64,000 nucleotides of DNA from Amia ocellicauda. Its lineage: Eukaryota; Chordata; Actinopteri; Amiiformes; Amiidae. The stretch spans positions 19,623,501-19,687,500 of the forward strand of contig NC_089866.1 of NCBI RefSeq assembly GCF_036373705.1, written 5' to 3'. Below, one piece after another: positions 21,168 through 34,119 of the stretch. The notes below the pieces were generated by a model. It worked only from the letters and a program-made list of their open reading frames with translations, was not told the DNA's origin and searched no databases. Within the stretch, counting starts at the first letter, position 1. Each line of letters starts with the position of its first letter. A program made the translations under genes and the position numbers.

Positions 21168-21663
21168 CAATGTATATTAATACTTAATTCATAGCATAAC
21201 ATTACACACAATAGAGGAGTGTGTCTATTACAGTCTAATTATTGTACAAATGTCTACCATTCAACATTACTCTGAATATAAGTTTGTATACTATTAACTT
21301 TAGCACTTTTATCATGATTTGTATTAAGCTGGTCAGTGTTTTTTATATATTTGATTGTCTTCTGCTTCCTGGAACTCTATGGTGCAGTGAAGGTGTATTA
21401 TTTAATGGTGTTACTGAAGTGTGCAGGAAGATGACGTCGTATTTCTAACCACAATGCCAGACAATATTTACAGCTTACTTTATGCAGTGTGATTAAGTAA
21501 ATTTTAAGACTTTAAGAGCTTTTATATAATATATGCTGTAGAGTAATTTAAGGACTTTGTTTTTATGCTAGTATAAAGATATTTCTCTCAAAAATACATT
21601 CATTTTACTTTGCACGACTTTATCAATAGATTCAATTTCATACAAATACTCTCTCTGCTTACA

Positions 21664-21745
21664 CCTACACAATATTAGGCAGGTGGTCATAATGTTATTG
21701 ACATTATGACATAACATTTTGACCACCTGCCTAATATTGTGTAGG
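21664..21745. repeat. Long hairpin, 35-bp arms
   Basis: The arms 21664-21698 and 21711-21745 are reverse complements with one mismatch, separated by 12 bp. The arm core (GGCAGGTGGTCATAATGTTA) is a very common fish interspersed repeat. The hairpin marks the point where homology to unit 4 ends. Confidence 0.85.
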
Positions 21746-21905
21746 CCCCAAAACAGCCCTGACCCGTCGAGGGAATTTGGAGGCCAAGTCATCACCTTGA
21801 ACTCGTGACTCATCAGACCAGGCCACCTTCTTCCATTGCTCCGTGGTCCAGTTCTGATACTCAAGTGCCCATTGTGGGCACTTTCGGCAGTGGGTGGCAA
21901 ACACA
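21746..21905. mobile_element. Fish interspersed repeat fragment
   Basis: The sequence continuing from the hairpin (CAAAACAGCCCTGACCCGTC and so on to about 21905) is familiar from fish repeats that carry the same hairpin end. I cannot assign its class, and no coding region is left. Confidence 0.45.
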
Positions 21906-24709
21906 GTGACTCATTAATATCTTGATATATTTTATTTCAGCATAATGTATATCTTCAACATGTGTAAGCTTCCATTTCTGTTTTTTAAGTGATGGTGAGT
22001 CTGCAAAATGTGACAATAATAAAAGTCAAAAGGGCCTGTCCGACTGAGAGCACCACCTTTATAGCCTTCATATCTGGAGATTTCAGAACATAATACTGAA
22101 AGCAGACATGGAAGAGGCACTGCAGTAAAAATATGGTTAACAACTGATCTGTTGATGTTGTTAACATCGAGTTTAACACTTCGGAGCAATTCCCAGGGTG
22201 ACAAACTCTTGTAATCAAATTTGTAGTTTAAAATGTTACAATACACATTTTGCCAAAATGTATTTCTCATCTCATCTATTCTAGCAAAGAAAGGTCAAGC
22301 TCAATCATTCAGCCAATGGAACAGCTAATATTTTAATAGGGAAAGGAAAAAAATGCTTATTGAAATTTTTAAAGCGTGGCATTGACGTTACAGTGCATCG
22401 TGTCATGAAGGCCCAATCAATCAAAGACCTGCGGAGAGAGAGCACCATGCTATAAAACACACACTTCAGGATTATTTAGAAGCAGACACCATTTATAAAT
22501 TAATATACCTGTGGATGTCTTCATTGTTAAGACAGATATATCCTGTTTCGAATTTGTATACATAAGAAAAGCAAGACGTTCAATCCTGCATTTGTTGTTT
22601 CAAGATCGGTTTTGGCTATTTTGTCCCTCTGCACACAACTTAGTGTTCCAATATTCAAGTTCGCAAAACCAAAGTCCTTAAGCATCTTCATAAATGTGCG
22701 ATATTTTTGTGTTTGTGTTTACATATAATAAAAATGTGTTACCAGATAAGAAGAAAACAGGAAGACATGACAGAAATGTGTTTCAGTTCCTCTCTTTCTA
22801 GCTCACAGTTTTAACTATCCAGCATTCTGCTCACTGTACTGCATTGGTGCCTAAATGCACAAACTACCAGACATCAGACATTATAGAATTCATATTTACA
22901 GGTGAATTTAAGCCCCCAAATGAAACTTATAAACACTGAATGGTGATCGGATGTCCCTTGTTCTAGTGTATTTTTCTGTGCAGTGCTGGCAGCTTGACAT
23001 TCAAATATGACATAAAAAGCACCGGTTCTTTCCCATTTATGAGACTGTAGGGGGAATCATCAAGAGGCACACTACATAACTGCATTTATGGAAGACACTC
23101 ATATTTACAGTAGTTGCCACATCAGGCTTATACAGATATATTTCTTTTCTTAACCAGCCCTGTCTCACTTCTGTGGTATTTTAAACAACAAAATTCAAGA
23201 GCTAGTATTTGACTTTGCTACAAGCTTGTGCTGCCTTGAGCAAAGAAGCTGAAGATTGTTCCACTTCTCTGGGCCTGCTCACTAGGTTTTATCAGCTAAC
23301 AAAGCCAAAATCAGAGAGATGGCCCTCTCAGTTCAGCTTTTCAGAGGTAATTTCTTGATTTCTTCCTCCTCTTATAGGTCTTGGGGGTCGCCAATCAGAA
23401 AAATTATCAATCAAAATCATTCCTGAGGTTTTATTCTCCACGTATGTAAAAAGATCCCTTGCTGTTTTCTTATTTCTCCACATTAATATTTAACGGTTAC
23501 GAAACTAGGAAATACAGCAAATGTCTGCAATCCTATGCACTCAACAATGGACTCATTATGTTTTTTTTTTGGGGGGGGCAGATGCATCAAAAACCCTTGT
23601 GCACTCTAAATTACATCTTGATGACAGCTGCCTAAAATAAAATTTTCAAGGTATTAAATTATTCTGTGAAGTCTAATACAACGGTAGTAGAAAATGTATT
23701 TTGCCTGGCACCATTATTGCATTCCTTGTGCAGAGCATTCGTGCACTAGTTTCCACACACTGGACACATAATCAGGGGAAAAAAATCTAATACAACACTT
23801 CAAGTTTGTGCTCTGAATGATTTGTCTTCAAAAATGGGGTGTATTTTTAATATTAGAGAAGCACTTTCATCAGAAGCCTTGGAGCGGTACATTTGCACAG
23901 AGATTGAAATATATTCAGATACTGAATGTAACTGATTTTGGGGGGGAGGTGATACTATCCGAAGAAGAGAGCAGCAATGGGTTAATCCTGGTAGATTCTA
24001 AACACGAAATGAGCTGAAGCCATGGAAACCACAGAGCAGAATAATAGAATTTTCAAATGCAATTCCATTGATTGAACTGACATATTCTTGTAAGACACTC
24101 TTGTAAGACAGTATGTTATTGTCAAGACCATGTTGCAGATATCGGCGTGAACTGCTCTGGCGCCTAATGGACCATGGAAAATAAAGTAATGAGTTCTTTC
24201 CTTCAGACAGCTGACCACATGACCAACCTCAAAGGCAGTTTATGAGGTTACAGCCGTTTCTCATTGCTTGGAACTCCATTTGTGATCCTTTAAATCTGGC
24301 TATAAAGGCAGTATTTATCATGTCAAATAAAATAAACCTGTATATTAGGGGGTTTAATCTGGACATTTGTATTCTAATCAATGAATCATGACAGTGGATT
24401 TATCAGACATGAATTTGTATTGAAAAACACAGTGTTAACATATAAATACCAACCAATCAGCTATACAGAGAAATAATGAGTCTTTATTCTTGTACCAGTT
24501 TTCTATTTAGATTTCAGAGCCATAAGTAAGAACTGCTAGGAAGCATGTATAAATGTATTTTGAAAATGATTATTTATTTCAACATTAGTGGTGACCTTCT
24601 TCCTTTTTGATTGTTATTGTTGTTTTACTGTCCTGTTTGTCTGCTGAGAAAATGTGGTCGTATGACCTAAAGCCACATCTTGAAGGACTCAGCAGTTTTC
24701 AGAACGGCA

Positions 24710-24710
<1 letters not shown>
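21906..24710. other. Intergenic, no gene seen
   Basis: AT-rich DNA with only short frames that look random. A mixed T/G run lies near 23561-23578. I see no exon with splice sites and no clear repeat family. Confidence 0.5.

Positions 24711-24743
<33 letters not shown>
24711..24743. repeat. TA microsatellite
   Basis: Uninterrupted TA repeats directly before the MITE remnant. Confidence 0.9.
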
Positions 24744-24749
<6 letters not shown>

Positions 24750-24803
24750 CCCTGGAAAAAATTAAGAGACCACTCCACTCTTAATTGTTTGCAGAGCTGT
24801 ATA
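24744..24803. mobile_element. TIR-only remnant of the 17841-type MITE
   Basis: The left end (CAGCCCTGGAAAAAATTAAG then AGACCAC) and the right end (CTCTTAATTGTTTGCAGAGC then TGTA) are almost joined, leaving about 60 bp. The inner part has been lost. Confidence 0.7.
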
Positions 24804-24832
24804 TTAGAGCATCCATGCCTGCAATGTTCATG

Positions 24833-24836
<4 letters not shown>

Positions 24837-24887
<51 letters not shown>
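24837..24887. repeat. TA microsatellite
   Basis: About 25 TA repeats, followed by a few CAT repeats. Confidence 0.9.
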
Positions 24888-24890
<3 letters not shown>

Positions 24891-24906
24891 CATCATCATC
24901 TGCCTA

Positions 24907-25264
24907 CAGTTAGGTCCATAAATATTTGGACAGTGACACAAAGGAAACAGTCAAGATGTGCTTGAAGTGTAGACTTTCATGTTTAATTTGAGGGCAGTTA
25001 CATCCAAATTGGGTGAAAGGTTTAGGAATTACACCCATTTTTATATGTGGTCCCCCCAATTTTAGGGGCTCAAAAGTATTTGGACAAACTAACATAATCA
25101 TGAATTAAATTGTGAGTTTCAATACTTGGTTGCAAATCCTTTGCAGTCAATGGGTGCCTGAAGTCTGGAACACATAGACATCACCAGATGCTGGGTTTCT
25201 TCCCTGGTGATGCTCTGCCAGGCCTGTCCTGCAGCTGTCTTTAGTTCCTGCTTGTTCTTGGGGC
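24907..25264 (-). pseudogene. Tc1 element fragment, C-terminal end of transposase
   Basis: Starts after TA with CAGTTAGGTCCATAAATATT, a terminus typical of a fish Tc1 family. On the - strand the distal part reads as the transposase C-terminus (KNKQELKTAA, then WQSITREETQ, ending CKGFATKY and a stop near 25119). The catalytic core and left end are missing. Confidence 0.75.
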
Positions 25265-25545
25265 ATTGGCCTCCCAAAGATGTTTATACTTGCTTCGATC
25301 TACAGCTTCTCTTTTCCATGTAATGCCTGCAATTTCACGATTTCATCTTCCCATCTTTCATGTGGTCGTCCTCTAGATATTTTTTTTCATTTTTTGGGAT
25401 CCATTCAATAGCTTCCTTCTGTGATCTGTTCCTTTTGCAATGTGTCCGGCCCATTGCCATTTCAACATTCCTATTCTTTCAGTGATGTCACATAATTGAA
25501 TTTGTTCTTGGATCTGGTCATTTATTTTTCTAACTTTTTTGTTAT
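25265..25545 (-). pseudogene. LINE reverse-transcriptase 3' fragment
   Basis: The - strand reads ITERIGMLKWQWAGHIAKGT and then WIP-like remnants. That resembles the LKWQWAGH motif after the RT domain of vertebrate non-LTR retrotransposons. It is joined directly to the Tc1 fragment and has no intact frame. Confidence 0.55.
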
Positions 25546-25590
25546 TCCAAGCACACATACACACACTCTCACACACACACATATATATGT
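25546..25590. repeat. CA/TA-rich simple repeat
   Basis: Imperfect CACACA and ATATAT runs. Confidence 0.75.
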
Positions 25591-28500
25591 ATACCTGAAT
25601 TTAAGGAGACACAGAAGTTATGTTTCTTGATTGACAGTTGGTTTTGAACTTGTTGGCACATTTTGTTAAGTTTAGTGACAGATTTTGCCGACTTCAGCTG
25701 CTGTCATGTGTTGTTGTGGTGGTTTTTTTTTTTGCTGCATAAGCACATACTACCCAGTTGCGGTCAGTGAATTTTCCTTTAACCCAGAGAACATCATGAG
25801 CTATTGTAATCTTCCTTGCAAGACATGTTTTATGGTGACTGATGTTACATAAACAATTCAAGATCATGATGTCTCAAGTGGTGGAAGATCTGTTATTTTC
25901 AATGCATACATTTTTTATGTGCAAAACCAGGCAGAAAAATGGCCCGTCTGATTTGTTGTTCAGTATTATTATATCCTGAGCTGTATTCACAAAGAGAATG
26001 TGTATTTGTATTTATTTGTTTATTTGACAGGGACAGTGCACATTGATAAACATTGCTGTAAATGTGCCAGAGTTAGCCAAATGGCACATTTTTATCTGTA
26101 GTCCCCATGAATTCCTAAAATGTGGATTTCAAACAAACACAGACTTAATTTAGACAGAAACACAAGTAAATGGTTCTAACTTCCCCAACAGCCTTACGTA
26201 AGTATATTATTTTAACACTTTACAAAAACTGTCTGAAAAGAAATATATTTTTAGGGCAGCATTTTGCTTAGAGACATTACTAGAAATATCTGCAGTCGCA
26301 ACCGGTCTTTTACATGATCTTCTTTGAACTACGGTCAGATATAAGGCTGCCAGACTTCACACTCAGCTTCAGAAACTACAGTTTTTAATATTTCTCTTGT
26401 ATATCTTGTGGCCATCAATTGTGATATCCAAACATATTAGACAGAATAGCATTAGAATTTGCAGCAGGTGAGTGGGTTGACACTGACCCTGAAAATAAAA
26501 TACATTTTTGATTTAGATGCCACTTAAAAAATAAATAAATAAATCATCCTTGCCAGTGAATTAATGGTTTCAAAACCACCCCCACAGATTAGGAGTAGAA
26601 TTACAGCTAATGCTAAAAGATGTACTTGTCTCAGCGGTATTCTCAGCTGAACTTTCTAGGCTTTTCCGCCCAATCGTTTCCTCTGCGGCTGTATCGGGGG
26701 TCTTGAAGAAGAAACACACAGGGGGGTTGCAGTCTCAATTATTTCTGTGAGCATACAGTAGATAGATAAACAGGAAAAACACATTTTATGCCAATTATTG
26801 CAGAATGTTTAAGACTTAGACACCTGGGTGATGTCCCCCGAGGGAGTCCTGGACATACTCCACTTACATTAATTACTTTCAGACTCATATGACACCAATA
26901 ATAGGACGAGAGCACCTGGGGACTCTCACAGCTAGAACGACGGGAAGAAAAAACTTAAAATGGCAGCTGTTGTAGCAGGAAGGACAGATAAAAAGCTGAG
27001 TATGAGTGTCAATGCCACTTCCCGGCTTGACAGATGATTTGCATATCACCTTTTGAATTTTAATACCTCTCCTCCACTTTGCGGGAAACAAAAGGAAAAT
27101 CTGGTTCTTTTATAACCCTGCGATTGAGATGAAGGAAGGAAACGGCCCATCATGCGTCAGTCCCCGTGACCTCAATGTGCAGCCCATAATTTACACACCC
27201 GCCGTCTGCCAGGAGAATCATATAAGGAAATAGACTTTCATTTTCCGGAAAGTGAGACATAAATTAATCCTTTCAAAAATATATGGGATGGAGAGGGGGT
27301 GGCATCAATCGTATTGTGCTCCGTTTGGTTATCCAGAAGAATTGAAATATGTCATTTAGCATTATTGCTCCTGCTGTTTCCTTTTATTCATAAGCATGGA
27401 ATAAAACCAAAGCAAAAACAAATAATACATATATGAAAATACATGCTCTCTGACCTTTTTTTAATTTTCAATAGTTTTTTTCCTCCTTTTTCACCCTATT
27501 TTGGAATCAACAGTTATTGATCTGGAGGCAACCTAGTAAGTGTACTTTGACCCCTCAACTTAATTGTAGTGCATCATTTTCATATTAGTAATAGCAGTAG
27601 TATAACCACAGTCAGTATTACTATTCTTATCTATCAGGTGTCAATTTTAAAATTCTTAGGCATTAGTTTGAAACTTTTTCTATTCAAAACCTTCAGACAA
27701 TAACTATGCAAATTAGAGCTTTTGATGAAGTTTCTGAACTCCATGTGAACTATTGCCAAGGCTTTGATTCCACTTTTCTCAGTACTTAATCTGACTGGTC
27801 CTAAATGTGCTTCCAGTTATGCTTTAGGATGTGCCCCGAAGTCCATCCCACTTTTTTATTCATTACAGCTACAAGGGGAATTTAATTATAAATCAAAATG
27901 CACATCTGCTGAAAACAGAGTGTACACTTTCCCAAAAATGTAGCGTTCTTCCTGTAACTGTAAGCAGCAAGCTCTGTATTTGTGGCATAAATTCAATTTG
28001 TAATGAACAGAGTTACATGCACGCCTCGCCTACTGTATAAATGCATTTTAAATTGTACATGAACAGACAAGCAGTTTGATTTTAGATAAGTGTCAATCTC
28101 CAGGGAGGAAAGACAGCTGAGAGAGCATCACCCATCATTGAAAACATGGACCGCAGTAAAATATGACTTTGAACCTGTGGCAGATAATCGTGGGCTGGTT
28201 GAATATGAAAACAACCGTCGAGCACAAACGTGTCACACATGTCAGATCTGAAACGCATCTCGTGTTTCTCGTCTTTTAGGTTGTAGCATTGTCATAGGAA
28301 AGGTTTCCTTCTGGAGCTTAGTCGGGAAGAGCATGACAAGTAAACCACACTTTCATTTATTTATATAATGGCATCTAACACATCTGTGAAAAGTGCTTTT
28401 TTAAATATATTTACTGTCCATTAACACAAGACTTTTAATTAAGATGCATGTGGTTTTCAAAGATTGCAAGGGCCAACAATCAAGATAATCTAGCCCTTGG

Positions 28501-31500
28501 TAGCTTTAATAGTTTAGCAGCTTTTCACAGCATAGACAAAACCGTGGTTTCCATTATAATATGCTGAATGTCCTACACATTCTTGGTGGACTTGGGTTCA
28601 GATGTGTTTGTTAGAAAAACACAAACTCCCTAATAAAAATGAATGGCAATATGTGTTTTAGTGTATTTGATTCTTAGACTATCCGTCCCTGGTCACTCTT
28701 CGTTTTCAATCAGTGAAACCGGCTAGGATGCAATGCTTAAAACCCCACAGATGCCTCGCTGAATCTCACAATAACTACAATGATTTATTACATATGGCCA
28801 AATTTCAGAAAATAAACTTGGTTTTCCTATTCCCTGTTGTGTCCAACCAGCACACAACTGAAAGTAAATCAAACCAACTGTTTGCTCTCTTAAATTAGAT
28901 CTTACTATTCGGGGGTGGTTATCTCTTACAAATATCACTAATGTTACTCATATCAATAAACTGACTAAATGAATGTACAAACTACACACCTGTTCTGATA
29001 CAATGAAGTTAAAAGTGGAGCGAGACCTTGCCAATCACTACCATTTTCTCCCCTTGTATTATGTAATTAAAGTTATGAATCACACACCCATTTAATTACA
29101 TTTCGCAGCTCTCTGGTGCACTTATGGCATATGCTCAAGGTCAGATATAGTGCTTCTGTTATGTCCACAGTTCTCCCTGGCCTTGACTTTCCCATCTGTC
29201 TAGTTAGGAGTATCTGGGGACAAAGAAGTGCCTTAAAGGAGCAGCATCCATGTTCAATCGTTCACATTCATGGATTTATAAGGTGAAGCAAATTCGATCA
29301 GGCTTATTTTTTGTTCTGTGTTTCAGCCACCAAGGAAATGGAATATTCTTCAAAACAATTATGCCTCCCTCTCACCTATACAGCTACAAACATCAGTAAG
29401 GCTTTCTTTCTAGAATGTTCCCCCCTATGTTTTTATCCATAACACTGCAACATTTCTATTTACAAATCAGACTCAATACCCCATGGGGTTTCCTTAAGGA
29501 GAAAGGAATAACGAGTTACACTGGCAACAAATGCCAGTTACAATGCACCAAAAGGACAAACTCAGCACCGAATACCAATAGGGATGGAGGCGAATATGCC
29601 TTCTGGAATATCATGATTGCAATGTTTTGAAGAAAGTCGTTTTGTTTTGAGCAGATTACCATGTTGCTCATGCATGCTGACACCCAGTTTTTTTTTGTTT
29701 TTTTTTACTGTAGCTGGGTCGCTGTCTTATTACAAATACAATAAAATAAATCAGTGCTGAACCATTGACATTAAAAGGTCTCACGATTTTTATATGAAGT
29801 TCTTAGCCAAAGGAAAAAAGAACAAAAACATAACTAGCTGATAGTTTTGTAATGAGAAGCCAAACTCCAGGATTGCACAGAAACACACATGCTATATTAC
29901 ACAACAACAGGACTCAGAATGAGCAAACGTCAAGAATATTCCCCCATCACAAACTGGTAGCATCAGCTGTACCCTTTCAAAATGTTCTTTCGTGACCTAT
30001 AAAATGATGCCATCTTACAATATGATTTAAAAAAAACACAACACACTAAATCAAAATAATGTATTAGGAAACATTTAATTACAGGTACAACCTGAGGAAA
30101 ATTCAGGCAAGTGCAATACCTTAACATTATATCAAAAAGGGGACAGAATATTAATTTCCTTTCTCAGGAAATGTACATGTGCATTTGGTCGAGCATACCA
30201 GAAACATAATCTGAAACATTGCACAACATATCCCTTTAGCATACTGTTTTTATTGTTGTTGCCTTTCTTTCTCTATTTGAACTATTTTTGGTAAAAACAT
30301 GTTACATTCATTCCATACAAAATACATTCAAAGAAGTGACCCCCATACAGTACCAAGTCTAAATCAATAGCATGAAACATTCAAAAGTAGCCCGTGTCAA
30401 AAAATAGTTGCAACTCTAAAAATTCCCTTATGTCTTTGCATTATAAATTATTTTGAGCTCATTTTCTTTGTACGAACTATAAAAATATATAAGGAAATAA
30501 CATTTTTTCTATTTTTGTTTTAATCAGTCCTCCTTTCTATTTGTATTTTATTTTGTGTAGGGGTTAAGTTGTGTACTAATGATTCTGTAATGCATGTGTA
30601 AAGAATCTGCATTTGTATTCTGCAGCAGCTAGCAACGCACACCCTCCTGCAACATAAACACAGGCACAGCAGGCAGACCACAATTAATAGCATTTGCTAC
30701 ACTTTCGTTCTTAGGAGAAAGTATTATGCACCGTTATTTATGCAGCTGAAAAGAATTTCAGAGGGATCTGTTCTCTGCAATAAGACATTCGGCATAGTTT
30801 TGACTATGGGGCTTCAAAGCCAGTATAGATGTGCAACATATAGGAATATAAGAAAAACAGTATTCACTTTTGTTTCTGAAACACAAATGCCAGATATAAG
30901 TCACTTCCCTGTTTTTTTGCTTTTTTTTGTTTGTTTTTACAGGGTCTAACCTGCTCTTCTGTTGAATTACACTCCACATATTACAAAACCATACATAAAC
31001 AATTTTAGTTGGAAAATGTTGTGTCAGGAGAGTTTTAGAACACATGAATGCAAATGCTTTTGCAGGAATTCTTTGATCAGTGATGTGTCCTGAAGAATGA
31101 AGCAGATTTCTTTTTGCATTATTTATGGTTTTTACTCAACTGGATCTTATACGTTTAATGTCCGGATAACAGCGGTCTATGTCTGACATCCAGGTTAGGA
31201 TTCAAAATCATTTTCGACGTTAACACGTTTTTGTCAAGCTTCAGAAATTGTATTGTAAAATCGTAATTCATAAAAATGTATCACCCATTTTCCTTGGATG
31301 TCATAGTTATAGTTAAAGCAGAAGGAAAGAAACAGACTGACAGAGAGGAAGTAATCATTGACTCCTTACTCTTACAGAAAAGTCTGTGATGAAAAGCCCC
31401 CCAAAAAAGCCCTAATTTAGTTGTTTCTTTTTTATACAGTATTGAGAACAATTCTTCTTTGTAGTGTAGTGTTTAGTCTGACAACAATGTCAGGTTTAAA

Positions 31501-32495
31501 CGCATTGGCAGTTTTTGAAAAGCACTATTAAAAGAGGCTTGAACAAATAATAAGTCCCGGAGAGCAAATTGTTCAAACAACAAAGAACATGAGACATTGA
31601 TTGTATGTGTTCAGGTCCCAGCTTGCTTTGCAGAATAATGTCAAAATCTCTTGTTGCAAAGAAAAGAAGAAAAAAACTATACTTTATTACTTTAATGACT
31701 GGAACAATAGTGCTTATCAATAGAGTTCATCTATATGAGTCAGTTGTGCTGCGAGAGAAAATGCATCAAAGTTGCCACCAGCACTCTACTATGAAAAGCA
31801 AGCCACCACAAGTGATTTGTAACCACATTTTTGCCTACCGAGTTAATGTTCACTGTACTCGTACTCAGAACAGAACTGAAATAATTAATAGATATGAAAT
31901 GTAATTGGTTGTTGCTTTGTTTAATTTGTCAGCATTAAACATTTAAATGTTAAGTGGGAATATGTTGACCTCTGGTCATGGTCAACACTGTGAACATTAG
32001 TGTCTTTGTGCAGGTCTGAGAAATATATTAGTGAAACGAGTTTATAATTACACTGGTCTTTTAGCAACTGTGATTACATGTTGTGAACAGTCACTATTAA
32101 ATGTTGCCTTGTTAATTCTAAACAAAATGCACTTAAATCTTCAAATAATAAAGTAAAAAGAACGGGGATTTTGTCAATGACATACCAAAAGGTAGCTTTA
32201 CAATTTCCTTTGCATTATCTCCTGTAGAAATTGATATAATGGTCTTGTTCTGCATTGTCCTCACTGGGGTTATAATATGAGTTCATCTAATCTATGAAGA
32301 ATTCCAAGTGCTAGCCACATTGAGACCGTTTCAAAAGTGAAATGCAAAGTAGATGTTGTTTTTTTTTGCTGATCCAAGAAAACAATTCCTTCTTTTAAAA
32401 AAGGATCTCTTTCACTAACTCAGGGTCAACCACAAACAGCACTGAAAGTGACAAGTTGAATAATCGAGATCTGCACAAGAAACACCGTAACCTCA
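25591..32495. other. Intergenic, no gene seen
   Basis: No supported exon. A stretch around 26012-26110 (TTTGACAGGGACAGTGCACA and following) looks like a common fish interspersed repeat of unknown class. Two blocks, about 26990-27290 and 29040-29110, are rich in motifs such as ATTTGCAT and TAATTA and could be conserved non-coding elements, but that needs alignment. The rest is featureless AT-rich DNA. Confidence 0.45.
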
Positions 32496-32702
32496 TAGCT
32501 CTCAAGTCTCACCCATTGAGATTGAGTTGCATGTATTGAGGCTCCACCTCGCGCTCTCACGCCTAGTTGCTGAAATCTCACGCCTTTCCCCCAAAATATC
32601 CTCCCTCAGGCTGTTGGTTTTGCCAGCGGGAGTGGTTACTGTCACCGCATTTCCATAATGTGACAAATCTCACGCATTGATGTTTTGAAAATTTGAGAGC
32701 TA
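32496..32702. mobile_element. MITE-like element with GCTCTCAA ends
   Basis: TAGCTCTCAA at 32496 and its reverse complement TTGAGAGCTA ending at 32702 bracket 207 bp without coding capacity. TA could be the target duplication. An internal motif TCTCAC(C/G)CATTGA occurs near both ends in direct orientation. Confidence 0.6.
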
Positions 32703-34043
32703 CTTTAACTTAACTCAAACTTAAAATGTGAGTGGTTTACCCAATGTGTTTTCCTTTCTTTGTTATACAAAATAACAGTCTCTGGGTATCAGTGTGTCAT
32801 TAAGCATGTCCTTATGTGAAGTCCCTCTGAGACCTCGGATTCTATTGCTGCCTTGAGAGAATAAAACAAAATAGTAACGATGAGGGGAAAACCTGAAGGT
32901 TTGTATTATATTTGTATAAAATCTGGGTCAACTTTGCATATATGTTGTGGCCCTTCTCTAGGGATGCATATCCTTGCTCAGTAACATCATCATTTCGTAT
33001 TGAAAATATACTTAAAATCAGGGGTAAATTTTTTATGTGAAAGTGTATCAAAAGTGGGTCTATTCTGCTTGGCTATATACAGTACATATTTTAATCTTTT
33101 ACAGCATATAATCAAACAGATTTTAATTCAGCCTTCACCCTGAAACACTGACATATGCAAGATTTGTTTTTGGCAAATGACAAATTGCTATTTTATTCCA
33201 GAGACAAAGAGGTCTAAAATTGTGAATATATGTGTATAATTGCCAAGTAATTGCACAATCAATTCAACATGCACTGTGCAAGTCAATATGGTTGACAATC
33301 GAGGGTCTTAATTGCTCCATCAGATGTAAAGGAGGCTTCATCTCAAGAACATTAGATAAATCAATAGCATGAAGCTCATTTATAAGAAGGTTGCATCATG
33401 CAAGGCAAGACAAAATGTAATTCTAGTTTTCCAACAGCATCACAGCATTAATGTTTTGTTTTTTCTGTTTGGCTTTTTTTTTTTTCTATGAATGGTAATA
33501 ATCAGATTTAATGGATTGTATGAGTCATATGTATTTAAACAGGACAAAGATATCTCAGCCTTGTTGCTCAATGCAGATTGCAGGGGGACGGGGAAATCCA
33601 AATAGACATTGAGACACTAAGAACTAAAAGAGGTGGCATTTGAAAAGGCAGAACTAGAAACATTGTTCCCTCTGTATGGACCAACTGATATTCTGATGTG
33701 TTAAGTACAGTAGTGGGAATCTACAGTGATGAAACATTTGAGTAACCTCTCCCAGGCAACAGAGCCTAGCAGTATAATCTCAGGGCTTCACGATCCTAGT
33801 AATAAATGAAGATGCAATAACAATAGTATTTTAGAGAACTAGACTCTCCTGGCCTGACCGCTTGAAAGAGGTTATCAGTTTGTTATGTTATGAGTTACCG
33901 AATATGTTTGATGACTCTCCCCCTTCCATAGCCTACAACAGAGTGTTTCAGCCCTAGTCTTGGAGTCCCCTTGTGTCTTCTGGAGATCATTTCTGGTGGC
34001 CCTTTACAAAAATACTTTCACGGTTAGATCTTTATCTGCACTC

Positions 34044-34119
34044 CAATGCTCTAGAAGAGTGGCAATGCTCTAGAACAGCAGCAATGCTCTAGAATGGTGG
34101 CAATACTCTAAAATGGTGG
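34044..34119. repeat. 19-bp minisatellite, 4 copies
   Basis: Four head-to-tail copies of CAATGCTCTAGAANNGNGG start at 34044, 34063, 34082 and 34101. The fourth has drifted (CAATACTCTAAAA). Confidence 0.9.

Larger units (their letters stand above)
18384..21662 (+). repeat. Tandem array unit 4 (truncated at both ends, most diverged)
   Basis: Homology to the other units resumes at about 18384, equivalent to base 970 of unit 1, and ends at about 21662, where a hairpin repeat begins. The upstream part, to about 19385, is clearly diverged with many substitutions and small indels. The promoter, coding exon and 3' flank are close to identical with the other units, so different segments have different ages. 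Confidence 0.88.

Noticed and set aside
1-21662. CRISPR-like interpretation of the repeated units
   Set aside because: The repeats are 5.67-kb gene units with introns and polyadenylation signals in vertebrate DNA, not short spaced repeats.
29415-29630. 71-codon frame in the intergenic region
   Set aside because: No homology or splice context; length expected by chance.
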